From a virus: a DNA stretch of 28,733 nucleotides. The notes beneath the pieces were generated by a model. That model worked only from the letters and a program-made list of their open reading frames with translations. It did not search any database and was not told where the DNA came from. The translations under genes were made by a program, and so were the position numbers. Below, piece after piece: positions 20,455-28,215 of this stretch. Numbering within the stretch: the first letter of the stretch is position 1; the number at the start of each line of letters is the position of its first letter. The stretch spans positions 1-28,733 of IMG/VR virus record IMGVR_UViG_3300048925_000226. One strand, written 5' to 3'.

Positions 20455-21696
20455 ATGACACTGCAACAACTGAAAGAACTGTACGCCCAAAAATCCGGCG
20501 AAATGCGCAGCCTGCACGAAAGTACCGGGGATGAGGCTTGGAATGGCGAGGTCCGTGCCAAGTGGGAGGCCATGAAGGTCGACCTCAAAGCCTTGAAAGA
20601 GAAGATCGAACGCGAAGAAGAGCTTCGCGAAAACGATCAGTCCTTTATCGAAGAGCGCGCCCGCAATGCCAACCAAGGCACCCAGCATCAGCAGCTGCTG
20701 ACGGGTGAACAGGCTGAACTGCGCAGCGCCTTCGATGCGTTCTTGCGCGGCGGCGCTGAGCATCTGACTGCAGAACAGCGCTCGGCAGTATTGGCCATGC
20801 GCGCCCAAGGCGTACAAGGCCCCGAAGCCGGCGGCTATACGGTGCCTACCACGCTGCAGGCGAAAGTGATCGAGGCCCTGAGCACCTACGGCGGTATCGC
20901 GTCCGTATGTCAGTTGCTCAACACCGACAATGGCGCGCCTATCGCCTGGGCTGTGAGCAACGGCGGCGAGGAAGAGGGCGAGCTGATCGGCGAGAACAAG
21001 CAGGCCACCGAAAAGGATGTTGAGTTTGGTATGGGCACGCTGGGCTCCCACACCATCAGTTCGAAAATCATCCGCGTATCCGAGCAGCTGCTGCAGGACT
21101 CCGGTATCGACATGGAAGCCTTCCTGGCCGGCCGCATCAGCAAGCGCTGTGGTCGCACCCGTAACCGCCTGATCGTGCAAGGCACTGGCGCAGCGGAGAC
21201 GGATAATGCGCCGGCCCAGCCTAAAGGCCTGGAGGCGGCCGTAAGCGTGGGTAGCGTGACGGCCAGTGCAGCCAAGTTCACCTGGCAGGAAGTCAACGGC
21301 CTGATTCACTCGGTCGATCCGGCCTATCGTGCGGCCCCTAAATTCCGCCTGGCCTTCAACGACAAGACTTGTCAGGCCATGGAAGAAATGGTCGACGGCA
21401 ATAACCGTCCTCTGTGGCTGCCAGGTATCGACAGCGACCGCCCGGCGACCATCCTGAAACAGCAATACGTGATCGATCAGGCGATTGCCGACATCGCCGC
21501 CGGCAAGAAATTTATGTTTGCCGGCGACTTCAACGAGCTGATCTTGCGCGCCGTGCGCAGCCTGACCCTGAAACGCCTGGTTGAGCGTTACGCTGAGTTC
21601 GGCCAGGTCGGCTTCCTGGCCTTCCTGCGCTTTGGCATCGTCCTGCAGGACACTGCAGCCATCAAAGCGCTGCAGGGCAAAGGCGCTGCCGCCTAA
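20455..21696 (+). CDS. Major capsid protein, HK97 family
   Basis: A 413-residue HK97-fold capsid protein. The first 85 or so residues are charged and coiled-coil-like (LKEKIEREEELRENDQSFIE), as expected for the scaffolding delta domain removed by the protease. The mature part begins around GPEAGGYTVPTTLQAKVIEA. It includes SSKIIRVSEQLLQDSGIDME, LIVQGTGAAETDN and a C-terminal DFNELILRAVRSLTLKRLVE. The exact cleavage site cannot be read. Confidence 0.95.
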   Translation: MTLQQLKELYAQKSGEMRSLHESTGDEAWNGEVRAKWEAMKVDLKALKEKIEREEELRENDQSFIEERARNANQGTQHQQLLTGEQAELRSAFDAFLRGGAEHLTAEQRSAVLAMRAQGVQGPEAGGYTVPTTLQAKVIEALSTYGGIASVCQLLNTDNGAPIAWAVSNGGEEEGELIGENKQATEKDVEFGMGTLGSHTISSKIIRVSEQLLQDSGIDMEAFLAGRISKRCGRTRNRLIVQGTGAAETDNAPAQPKGLEAAVSVGSVTASAAKFTWQEVNGLIHSVDPAYRAAPKFRLAFNDKTCQAMEEMVDGNNRPLWLPGIDSDRPATILKQQYVIDQAIADIAAGKKFMFAGDFNELILRAVRSLTLKRLVERYAEFGQVGFLAFLRFGIVLQDTAAIKALQGKGAAA

Positions 21697-21734
21697 GCCT
21701 GGAGCGGAGCCGTGCAAGCGGCCCCTGTGTGCGC

Positions 21735-22118
21735 ATGTTGACGCTTGAGCAACTTAAGCAGCATTGCCGGCTTGAGCTGGACGACACCGAGGAAGACGAG
21801 CTGCTGCAGGGATACGGCCGTGCAGCGCGGCGCCTGGTTGAGACTCGCACCGGCCGCAAGCTGGTGCAGGTCGAGCTGCCCGCCGATGCGCCGCCGGATG
21901 CTGCCGGCGATTACGACTACCTGCGCAGCCTGTTGCCGGCAACGGCGCCGGGAAACGCGTTACCCGTAACGGATGACGTAACCCTGGCGATGAAAATGCT
22001 GGTCGCTCACTGGTACCGCAATCGCGAAGCCGTCACCGAAGCCACGGCAACGGGTTCACGCGCGTTGCCGCTGGCCTTTGAGGCGTTGGTAGGCCCTTAC
22101 AACTGGATATCGCTATGA
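21735..22118 (+). CDS. Head-tail connector, HK97 gp6-like
   Basis: A 127-residue mainly helical protein. It has MLTLEQLKQHCRLELDDTEE at the N-terminus, DELLQGYGRAARRLVETRTG, and late DDVTLAMKMLVAHWYRNREA, the typical layout of the gp6/QLRG adaptor ring under the portal. A GTG two codons earlier is an alternative start; neither has a strong ribosome site. Confidence 0.88.
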   Translation: MLTLEQLKQHCRLELDDTEEDELLQGYGRAARRLVETRTGRKLVQVELPADAPPDAAGDYDYLRSLLPATAPGNALPVTDDVTLAMKMLVAHWYRNREAVTEATATGSRALPLAFEALVGPYNWISL

Positions 22119-22492
22119 AGCACCCAGCCGCTGGCGAGCGGGATAAACGCATTGAAATCCGGGTGCGCAGTGACAAACCCGAAAATGACGCTGATTTGGT
22201 GTCGGGTTACATCAGCGTCGGACGGCGCTGGGCGCTGCTGGAACCGCTTGGCACGCTGTTGGTGCATAGCGGTATTCAGGTCAACAAGAAGATCACCCAC
22301 CGCCTGACCTTCAAGCGCCTGCCGGGGATTGATGACCGGCATGAGGTTGTCCTGGGCAAACGCCTGTTCCGGGTGGTGGGGGTGGGTGACGTGAACGAAT
22401 CGGGCATTGATACGGTGCTTGAAGTCGAGGAAATCACCGGTAACCCGGCCAGCGCGTCGTCCATGCCAAAGCGGGATATTTACGATGAGTAA
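22115..22492 (+). CDS. Head closure protein (SPP1 gp16/head-tail joining type)
   Basis: A 125-residue beta-rich protein of the phage head-tail joining family. It has RDKRIEIRVRSDKPENDADL, then WALLEPLGTLLVHSGIQVNK, HRLTFKRLPGIDDRHEVVLG and a C-terminal strand FRVVGVGDVNESG. It overlaps the connector gene by 4 bp (ATGA). Confidence 0.88.
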   Translation: MKHPAAGERDKRIEIRVRSDKPENDADLVSGYISVGRRWALLEPLGTLLVHSGIQVNKKITHRLTFKRLPGIDDRHEVVLGKRLFRVVGVGDVNESGIDTVLEVEEITGNPASASSMPKRDIYDE

Positions 22493-22985
22493 TTCTGTCG
22501 GCGTTGATGGCTACTTGCACATTGAGGGTTTCGAGAAGTTCGACCGCGAAGCCTTCGACAAGAAGAAAGTACGTGCAGGGATGCGCAAGGTCGGCCGCCT
22601 GGTAACGGGCAAAGCGCAGATGAACCTGGCGCTTGCCAGGGGTAATGCGGGTTATCCGCATGTGCGCACGGGGCGCCTTCGGGATTCGGTCACGTTCAGG
22701 GTGTCGCGGTCTGGTTTCATGGTTAAGGTGGCGCCGAAAAAGACCGGTGACATGCAGGCGTTTTACCCGGCCTACCTGCACTACGGGGTCAAGCAAGGCG
22801 GCCGCGTCAAGGGCCAGTCCGGTGGCCGTCGCGCACGCGGTGGCCGGGCGGATCTGGTGGCGGCCCGCCGTGCTGGAGGTTGGCGGATTGATCCGCGTGA
22901 CAACTACATGGCCGACGCTCTGCAGGATTCTGCATCAGACGTGCAGAAGATCCTGGGCGCCGCTTTTGCGGACGGCCTTCGATAG
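22485..22985 (+). CDS. HK97 gp10-like tail/neck protein
   Basis: A 166-residue protein resembling the HK97 gp10 family. Typical parts are EAFDKKKVRAGMRKVGRLVT, NAGYPHVRTGRLRDSVTFRV and FYPAYLHYGVKQGGR, followed by a basic Gly/Arg-rich loop (GGRRARGGRADLV) and WRIDPRDNYMADAL. The ATG overlaps the end of the preceding gene by 8 bp. It probably acts at the neck or in tail completion. Confidence 0.82.
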   Translation: MSNSVGVDGYLHIEGFEKFDREAFDKKKVRAGMRKVGRLVTGKAQMNLALARGNAGYPHVRTGRLRDSVTFRVSRSGFMVKVAPKKTGDMQAFYPAYLHYGVKQGGRVKGQSGGRRARGGRADLVAARRAGGWRIDPRDNYMADALQDSASDVQKILGAAFADGLR

Positions 22986-23001
22986 CCGCAACCCTTCAAA
23001 T

Positions 23002-23025
23002 AGCCCCGTAATCCGGGGCTTTTTT
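23002..23025 (+). terminator. Terminator-like hairpin inside the late operon
   Basis: AGCCCCG pairs with CGGGGCT around a small loop and is followed by TTTTT. It lies between the gp10-like and tail terminator-like genes, 15 bp before the next start. Late transcription must pass it, presumably through Q antitermination. Confidence 0.75.
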
Positions 23026-23039
23026 ATGCCTGGAGTTCA

Positions 23040-23609
23040 ATGGTGAAGCTGATCCCAATCATCAAACACTTGCGCAATACCTGCCCGACTTTCATGCGCC
23101 GCGTGTACGGCGGCCTTGATTGGGACCCGGTTGCGAAGAGCGTGAAAACCGACATGCCGGCCGCGTATGTGATCTGCATTGGTGACTCTGCTGACCCTTC
23201 GGATACGCAAGGCATGATTCGTCAGCGTGTACGTGACTCCATCGACGTGAACGTGGAGGTGTGGTGTGAGGACGAGCGCGGTCAAGGCGCTGCTGACCTG
23301 ATTCACGACCTGCGCGCCGAGCTTTGGCGCGCCCTGGTGGGATTCAAGCCTGGTGGCGACGGTGCGCCGCTGCAGTACGACGACAGCGAATTGCTGCTGA
23401 TTGATCGATCAAAGGCCGTCTACCGCTTCCGCTTCTTCACCGAGTTCGTGATAGGCCGCGATGAGGTGAGGCCCGGCCAGCCACTTGGCCCGCCGGAAAC
23501 CTGGCAAGAGGTCGAGCACGATGCTTTGCATCCGTTTGATGGTGTGAACATCGTCAGGGATGACAGAAAACCTTCTCCACCCGGCCCAACTGGCCGGATC
23601 GATGTTTAA
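23040..23609 (+). CDS. Tail terminator-like protein
   Basis: A 189-residue protein: PIIKHLRNTCPTFMRRVYGG, then DMPAAYVICIGDSADPS, RQRVRDSIDVNVEVWCEDER, GAADLIHDLRAELWRALVGF and a strand YRFRFFTEFVI. This alpha/beta layout, a strand giving values followed by a helix LxxxLxxAL, is that of minor tail/tail terminator proteins encoded just before the sheath in Mu-like contractile phages. The C-terminal 40 residues are polar and Pro-rich. GGAG precedes the ATG. Confidence 0.72.
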   Translation: MVKLIPIIKHLRNTCPTFMRRVYGGLDWDPVAKSVKTDMPAAYVICIGDSADPSDTQGMIRQRVRDSIDVNVEVWCEDERGQGAADLIHDLRAELWRALVGFKPGGDGAPLQYDDSELLLIDRSKAVYRFRFFTEFVIGRDEVRPGQPLGPPETWQEVEHDALHPFDGVNIVRDDRKPSPPGPTGRIDV

Positions 23610-23629
23610 GCCCGCGAGGATCTGAAATC

Positions 23630-23848
23630 GTGACGCAAATCTATGTGAAACCAATGCCCGGCCGGGATAGCCCCGACCCGGCCAAGGGTGGCTCCCTGCT
23701 GCCTGAAAAGGGCGATAGCGTGCCCCTGAACGCTTATTGGCAGCGCCGTATCAATGACGGCGATGTGGTGAAGGCCGAGCCCGAAACGGCTCCTAAAGCG
23801 ACCACAAAGGCAACCAAACCAGCGGACAACGGGAGTGCTGAGGCATGA
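23630..23848 (+). CDS. DUF2635 protein (Mu gp38-like)
   Basis: A 72-residue protein starting at GTG: TQIYVKPMPGRDSPDPAKGG, then SLLPEKGDSVPLNAYWQRRI and NDGDV. This is the DUF2635 pattern (KPxPGxxVxDPxxGxxLPxxG...YWxRRxxDGDV) of small proteins encoded before the sheath in Mu-like phages. A Thr/Lys/Ala-rich tail follows. It overlaps the sheath start by 4 bp. Confidence 0.88.
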   Translation: MTQIYVKPMPGRDSPDPAKGGSLLPEKGDSVPLNAYWQRRINDGDVVKAEPETAPKATTKATKPADNGSAEA

Positions 23849-25344
23849 GCGGCGTAAGCTTTAATCAAATCCCCGGCGATATCCGGGTGCCTCTGTTTTA
23901 TGCCGAGGTCGATAACTCCCAAGCCAACACCGCCCAGGAAAGCCTGCGCCGGCTGATCATCGCCCAGGTGAACGATGATGCAGATAGCGAAGACATCGGC
24001 CGCCTGGTGCTGGTGTCGCGTACCACCCAGGCCACGCTGATTGGCGGGCAAGGCTCGATGCTGGCCGCGATGCATAAGCGACTGCGCGCTATCGACGTGA
24101 TGGGCGAGGTTTGGTGCCTGCCGCTGAAAGTCGAAACGGGCACCGCCGCGAAAGCCACCGTTACCGTAACGGGCGTCGCGACGGAATCCGGCTTGCTCTA
24201 TCTGTACGTGGGCGGTAAGCGGGTGCGCTCGATTGTCACCGCCCAGGCCAGCGCGGCGTCCGTTGCGGCGGCGCTCGCCAAGGCGATCAACGACGACATT
24301 GATTTGCCCGTGACGGCTGCTGCAGCCGAGGCGGTGGTTACGCTGACCTGCAAGTTCAAGGGTGAGCTTGGCAATGACCTGGTTGTCTTGATGAACCGCC
24401 TGGGCCGTGCAAATGGCGAGTTCACCCCGTCCGGGCTGACGGTGACGGCCACCGCTATGGCCGGCGGCGCAGGAACGCCGGAAATGTCGGTTGCCCTTGC
24501 CGCCCTGGGTGATGAGCCTTTCGAGTTCATTGCACAGCCCTGGACGGACCCCGCCACGCTGGATGCGTGGAAGGCGACCATGGATGAGAGTTCCGGCCGC
24601 TGGTCGTGGTCCAAGCAACTCTATGGGCACGTGTACACCGCAAAGCGCGGCACGCTGGGCCAGCTGGTGGCCGCAGGGCGCGTGCGCAACGATCCGCATA
24701 TCAGCATCGGCGGCTTTGAGAAAAGCCTGCCTCAGCCGGTGTGGGAGGTTGCGGCGCAGTTCATGGCCCGTACGGCCGTGTTTATCAGTGCAGACCCTGC
24801 ACGGCCTACGCAAAGCGGGGAGCTGGGCGCAATCCAGTCGGCGTCAGCGAGTGATCGCTTTCTGATTGACGAGTCGCAATCCCTGTTGACCAACGGGATT
24901 GCCACATTCAGTTCCACGGGCGGTTCTGTGCGAATTCAACGCGCCATTACGACTTACCAGCGTAACGCTTACGGCCAGGTTGATGACTCGTATCTGGATA
25001 GCGAGCCGCTGCACCAGTCGGCGCATGTGATCCGCTTTCTGCGCACGCGCATTACCAGCAAGTACGGCCGGCATAAGCTTGCCAATGACGGCACGAACTT
25101 TGGCCCAGGCCAGGCCATCGTCACGCCGAGCGTGATCCGTGGCGAGCTGATCGCGGCTTATGGCGAACTGGAACGTGCCGGTCTGGTGGAGAACGCCGAA
25201 ATGTTCAAGGCCAATCTGATCGTAGAGCGAGACCCGAACAACCCGAGCCGTTTGAACATCCTGTTCCCGCCGGATCTGGTGAATCAGCTGCGCGTGTTTG
25301 CGCTGCTGTATCAATTCCGCTCGCAGTACCCCGAAGCGGCGTAA
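23845..25344 (+). CDS. Contractile tail sheath protein (Mu gpL-like)
   Basis: A 499-residue sheath protein. Its N-terminus, SGVSFNQIPGDIRVPLFYAE followed by VDNSQA, matches Mu gpL relatives. A variable outer domain (about 90-200, VTVTGVATESGLLYLYVGGK) and the conserved C-terminal domain (QSLLTNGIATFSSTGGSVRI, then DSYLDSEPLHQSAHVIRFLR) follow. It defines the phage as a myovirus with a contractile tail. A hairpin terminator lies just after it. Confidence 0.95.
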   Translation: MSGVSFNQIPGDIRVPLFYAEVDNSQANTAQESLRRLIIAQVNDDADSEDIGRLVLVSRTTQATLIGGQGSMLAAMHKRLRAIDVMGEVWCLPLKVETGTAAKATVTVTGVATESGLLYLYVGGKRVRSIVTAQASAASVAAALAKAINDDIDLPVTAAAAEAVVTLTCKFKGELGNDLVVLMNRLGRANGEFTPSGLTVTATAMAGGAGTPEMSVALAALGDEPFEFIAQPWTDPATLDAWKATMDESSGRWSWSKQLYGHVYTAKRGTLGQLVAAGRVRNDPHISIGGFEKSLPQPVWEVAAQFMARTAVFISADPARPTQSGELGAIQSASASDRFLIDESQSLLTNGIATFSSTGGSVRIQRAITTYQRNAYGQVDDSYLDSEPLHQSAHVIRFLRTRITSKYGRHKLANDGTNFGPGQAIVTPSVIRGELIAAYGELERAGLVENAEMFKANLIVERDPNNPSRLNILFPPDLVNQLRVFALLYQFRSQYPEAA

Positions 25345-25362
25345 GCCGAAATCTGAACACCC

Positions 25363-25385
25363 AGCCCGCCACGTGCGGGCTTTTT
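25363..25385 (+). terminator. Terminator-like hairpin between sheath and tube genes
   Basis: AGCCCGC pairs perfectly with GCGGGCT around a CACGT loop, followed by TTTTC. It ends about 14 bp before the tube start and could partly reduce transcription between sheath and tube. Confidence 0.75.
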
Positions 25386-25398
25386 CATGGGAGGCCGT

Positions 25399-25746
25399 AT
25401 GGGCCAAGCAGTCGCAGGAACCTGTTACATCAAGGTCGACGGTAGCCAGCTGGTGGTCACGGGTGGCGTAGAAGCGCCCGTCTCCAAGGTCAAGCGCGAA
25501 ACTATCCGCCCGGGTTACTTCAAGGAAGAGGACGTAACCCCTTTCGTAAAAGTCGACGCGGTGAAAACGCCGGGCCTGGACCTGGCGAAGATCACCACCA
25601 ACACCAACATGACCGTTACCGCCGAATTCAAGGATGGCGGCGTGTACGTGTTGAGCGGCGCGTACCTAGTGGATGACGCCACGGTCAATGGCGACGACGG
25701 GAAACTCACCCTTAAATTCGAAGGCATCAACGGAGATTGGCAGTAA
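25399..25746 (+). CDS. Tail tube protein (Mu gpM-like)
   Basis: A 115-residue, strand-rich tube protein. It begins MGQAVAGTCYIKVDGSQLVV, continues RETIRPGYFKEEDVTPFVKV, and ends GDDGKLTLKFEGINGDWQ, the typical end of Mu-like tubes. I chose the ATG five bases after GGGAGG over one four codons earlier. The stop overlaps the chaperone start by one base. Confidence 0.9.
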   Translation: MGQAVAGTCYIKVDGSQLVVTGGVEAPVSKVKRETIRPGYFKEEDVTPFVKVDAVKTPGLDLAKITTNTNMTVTAEFKDGGVYVLSGAYLVDDATVNGDDGKLTLKFEGINGDWQ

Positions 25747-26045
25747 TGACCACGACAGTACACAAGCTGAAAGTACCTATCACCGCGCACGGTGATCAGC
25801 TGGCAGAGCTGGAAATCCGCCGTCCAACCACCAAGGAAGTACGGACCATCAAGGCGCTGCCGTACACCCTGAGCGAGAACAGCATGCCCGTGGTGGAGCC
25901 TGATGTGGTGTGCAAATACATCGCAGTTTGTGCCGCGATCCCTCAAAGCTCGGTTGAGCAGCTGGACCTGGCCGACCTGAATTCGCTGGCGTGGATTCTG
26001 ATCGGTTTTTTCATGACTCCGGCGTCGACTCCGCAGACCGCCTAA
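25746..26045 (+). CDS. Tail assembly chaperone (Mu gp41-like), 0-frame product
   Basis: A 99-residue protein: HKLKVPITAHGDQLAELEIR, then RPTTKEVRTIKALPYTLSEN and DLADLNSLAWILIGFFM. This is the Phage_TAC_7/gp41 pattern. Together with its frameshifted longer form it coats the tape measure protein during tail assembly. The -1 slippery sequence T-TTT-TTC lies 11 codons before its stop. Confidence 0.88.
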   Translation: MTTTVHKLKVPITAHGDQLAELEIRRPTTKEVRTIKALPYTLSENSMPVVEPDVVCKYIAVCAAIPQSSVEQLDLADLNSLAWILIGFFMTPASTPQTA

Positions 26046-26179
26046 TCAGCCTGGTCTATGACCTGGCGTATTTCTGGAAGGTCGACCCCGACAACATGAT
26101 GGGCCGGCCGATGGATGTGCTGCTTGAAAGTTTTGAGCAAGCGCACCGGATCTTGAAAGAACAGCAGCAGGTGGATTAA
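25991..26179 (+). CDS. C-terminal part of the chaperone, made by -1 frameshift
   Basis: This open frame is -1 relative to the chaperone gene. It encodes SLVYDLAYFWKVDPDNMMGR, then PMDVLLESFEQAHRILKEQQ, a helical GpE-like domain. An in-frame GTG has no ribosome site. Slippage at the TTTTTTC heptamer would instead add about 55 residues, giving a fusion of about 144. The genuine coding part in this frame is therefore from about 26012. Its stop overlaps the tape measure start. Confidence 0.82.
   Translation: MDSDRFFHDSGVDSADRLISLVYDLAYFWKVDPDNMMGRPMDVLLESFEQAHRILKEQQQVD
26006..26012 (+). other. -1 programmed frameshift site
   Basis: The heptamer T-TTT-TTC is in the correct phase of the 0 frame (codons GGT TTT TTC). 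After slippage it places the ribosome in the open -1 frame, which runs exactly to the tape measure start. Such sites are conserved in tail chaperone genes of long-tailed phages. Confidence 0.85.
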
Positions 26180-28212
26180 TGGCCGATAAGTTTCAGCTAA
26201 AGGCGCTGATTACCGGCGTCGACAAGCTGTCGCCGATGCTTGGCACCATTCGTAAAAACGCCATGGGACTGCGCAAGCAGTTGAATAGCACCGGCCTCGG
26301 CAAGATCACGTTTATGGAAGCCCTGCAGGGCGGCGCTATCGCAGCGCCGTTCGTGATGGGGGTCAAGGCCGCGATTGGCTTTGAAAGCGCCATGGCGGAC
26401 GTTAAGAAGGTGGTTAACTTCGATACGCCGCAGCAGTTTAAGGACATGAGCCAGGACGTTCGGAACCTGTCCAAAGAGCTGCCAATGTCGGCCGAAGGGA
26501 TTGCGGCCATCGTTGCGGCAGGTGGTCAATCTGGCATTGCCCGGGAAGAACTGAATGCGTTCGTCCAGGACGCGGTAAAGATGGGCATTGCCTTCGACAC
26601 CACGGCCGAAGAATCCGGCTCGATGATGGCGAAGTGGCGCACCGCGTTTAAGTTGAGCCAGACAGATGTTGTGGGGCTGGCCGACAAGATCAACGAGTTA
26701 GGCAATACCGGCGCCGCCAGTGTTGGGCAAATCTCCAAGATCGTGACGGCCATCGGCCCGCTGGGCGAAATTGCCGGCCTCAATGCCGGCCAGATTGCCG
26801 CCATGGCGTCGTCTCTGGCTGGGGTGGGTATCGCCGAAGACGTCGCTGCGACGGGCATGAAAAACTTCGCGCTTACGCTGACCGCCGGCACTGCGGCTAC
26901 CAAGTCGCAAAAGGATGCGTTTAAGGCGCTACGCCTGGACTCCGCGGCTATCGCCAAAGGGATGTCGGTGGACTCCGAAGGCACCATTAACAAGGTGCTT
27001 AAGTCGATTGGAAAGGTCGAGAAAAGCAAGCAGGCGGCCGTCCTGACGCAGTTGTTCGGCAAGGAGTCGGTGGGGGCTATTGCGCCGCTGTTGACGAACT
27101 TGGACACGCTGCAAAAGAACTTCGCGCTTGTGAACAACGAGCAGAAGTATGGCGGCTCGATGCAGCGGGAATATGCATCCAGGGCGGCCACCACTGCGAA
27201 CGCCCTGCAGCTGATGCAAAACCGCGTCACCGACTTGGGTATCTCTGTCGGTACCGCATTGCTGCCGCCGCTGAATGACTTCCTTGAGGCGGTCGGGCCA
27301 ATCGTCTCGCAAATCTCTGCGGTAGTTTCGGCCAACCCGGCGTTGATCAAGGCGATTGTAGGAGCTGCCGCAGGCTTTGCCGTGCTGCGCCTGGCTGTGA
27401 TCACGGCGACCTTTGCCATGACCATGTTCGACAACGTGACGAAAAAAAGCATTGTCGGGATTGTGGTGCGTGGCCTGGCGATGGCCGCCGGTATGTTGAT
27501 TGCCAACTGGTCGTCAGTGGCGCCGTTTTTCCAGGCGGTTTGGGAAAAAATCCAGGGCCCGGCAATGGCGCTGTGGGCCTGGCTGAAAAATGCCTTTACC
27601 TACACGCCGCTTGCCCAGGTGATCGAAAACTGGGGGCCGCTGACGGAGTTCTTCGCGGCGACGTGGGAGCTGGTCCAGGCGCTGTCTGTGCCGTTCTTTG
27701 ACTTCATGAAGACGGCTTTTGACTTCTCCCCGCTGGGTCTGATTGTCAAGCACTGGGCGCCAATCACTGCGTGGTTTCAGGGCCTGTGGGAAACCATCAA
27801 GCCGATCATTGAGCCGATTCTGAAGTTCATGGGCGGTGGTGAAGGTGGGCCCGGGATCATCAAGACCGCGACCGATAAGGCCAAGACCTGGGCGGAAGAA
27901 CAGCGTGAGAGAAACGCGGGGGCCGGCGGCGGTACCGGGGCCTTTGTCCAGGCGAACGCAGTGGATCAGGCAATCAACACCCAGGCGGCGCGCAACGCGT
28001 CCATGGGGGGGCTGGATGCGAAATCCCTGCTACGTGCCCCAGGGGCGCCGTCGATCAATCAGCAGGCTGCAGCCAACCAGCGCAACAATTTGGAAGGTTC
28101 GCTGCTGATCAAGATGGAAGGCGCGCCGCCAGGTACGCGAGTGGAAGGTTCAACCAATCAGCCAGGCCTCAAGGTCGATTCGCAATTGGGCACCCGTACC
28201 CTTTCGAGGTAA
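26179..28212 (+). CDS. Tail tape measure protein (TP901 type)
   Basis: A 677-residue protein setting tail length. The conserved N-terminal domain runs from about 60 to 260 (VVNFDTPQQFKDMSQDVRNL; GIAAIVAAGGQSGIAREEL; KIVTAIGPLGEIAGLNAGQI). Two hydrophobic stretches (about 390-415 and 420-440) follow, then a repeat region at 443-555 and a Gly/Ala/Gln-rich tail. Known proportions of about 0.15 nm per residue would give a tail near 100 nm. Start overlaps the chaperone stop by one base. Confidence 0.93.
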   Translation: MADKFQLKALITGVDKLSPMLGTIRKNAMGLRKQLNSTGLGKITFMEALQGGAIAAPFVMGVKAAIGFESAMADVKKVVNFDTPQQFKDMSQDVRNLSKELPMSAEGIAAIVAAGGQSGIAREELNAFVQDAVKMGIAFDTTAEESGSMMAKWRTAFKLSQTDVVGLADKINELGNTGAASVGQISKIVTAIGPLGEIAGLNAGQIAAMASSLAGVGIAEDVAATGMKNFALTLTAGTAATKSQKDAFKALRLDSAAIAKGMSVDSEGTINKVLKSIGKVEKSKQAAVLTQLFGKESVGAIAPLLTNLDTLQKNFALVNNEQKYGGSMQREYASRAATTANALQLMQNRVTDLGISVGTALLPPLNDFLEAVGPIVSQISAVVSANPALIKAIVGAAAGFAVLRLAVITATFAMTMFDNVTKKSIVGIVVRGLAMAAGMLIANWSSVAPFFQAVWEKIQGPAMALWAWLKNAFTYTPLAQVIENWGPLTEFFAATWELVQALSVPFFDFMKTAFDFSPLGLIVKHWAPITAWFQGLWETIKPIIEPILKFMGGGEGGPGIIKTATDKAKTWAEEQRERNAGAGGGTGAFVQANAVDQAINTQAARNASMGGLDAKSLLRAPGAPSINQQAAANQRNNLEGSLLIKMEGAPPGTRVEGSTNQPGLKVDSQLGTRTLSR

Positions 28213-28215
28213 GCA

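Noticed and set aside
20320-21717. 465-codon minus-strand open frame
   Set aside because: Lies wholly antisense to the major capsid gene; composition (Ala, Gly, Gln, Leu, His-rich) is that of a reverse-strand shadow in GC-rich DNA.
23734-24813. 359-codon minus-strand open frame
   Set aside because: Antisense to the tail sheath gene; Arg/His/Gly-rich shadow composition.
26526-27506. 326-codon minus-strand open frame
   Set aside because: Antisense to the tape measure gene; Ser/Ala/Thr-rich shadow composition.
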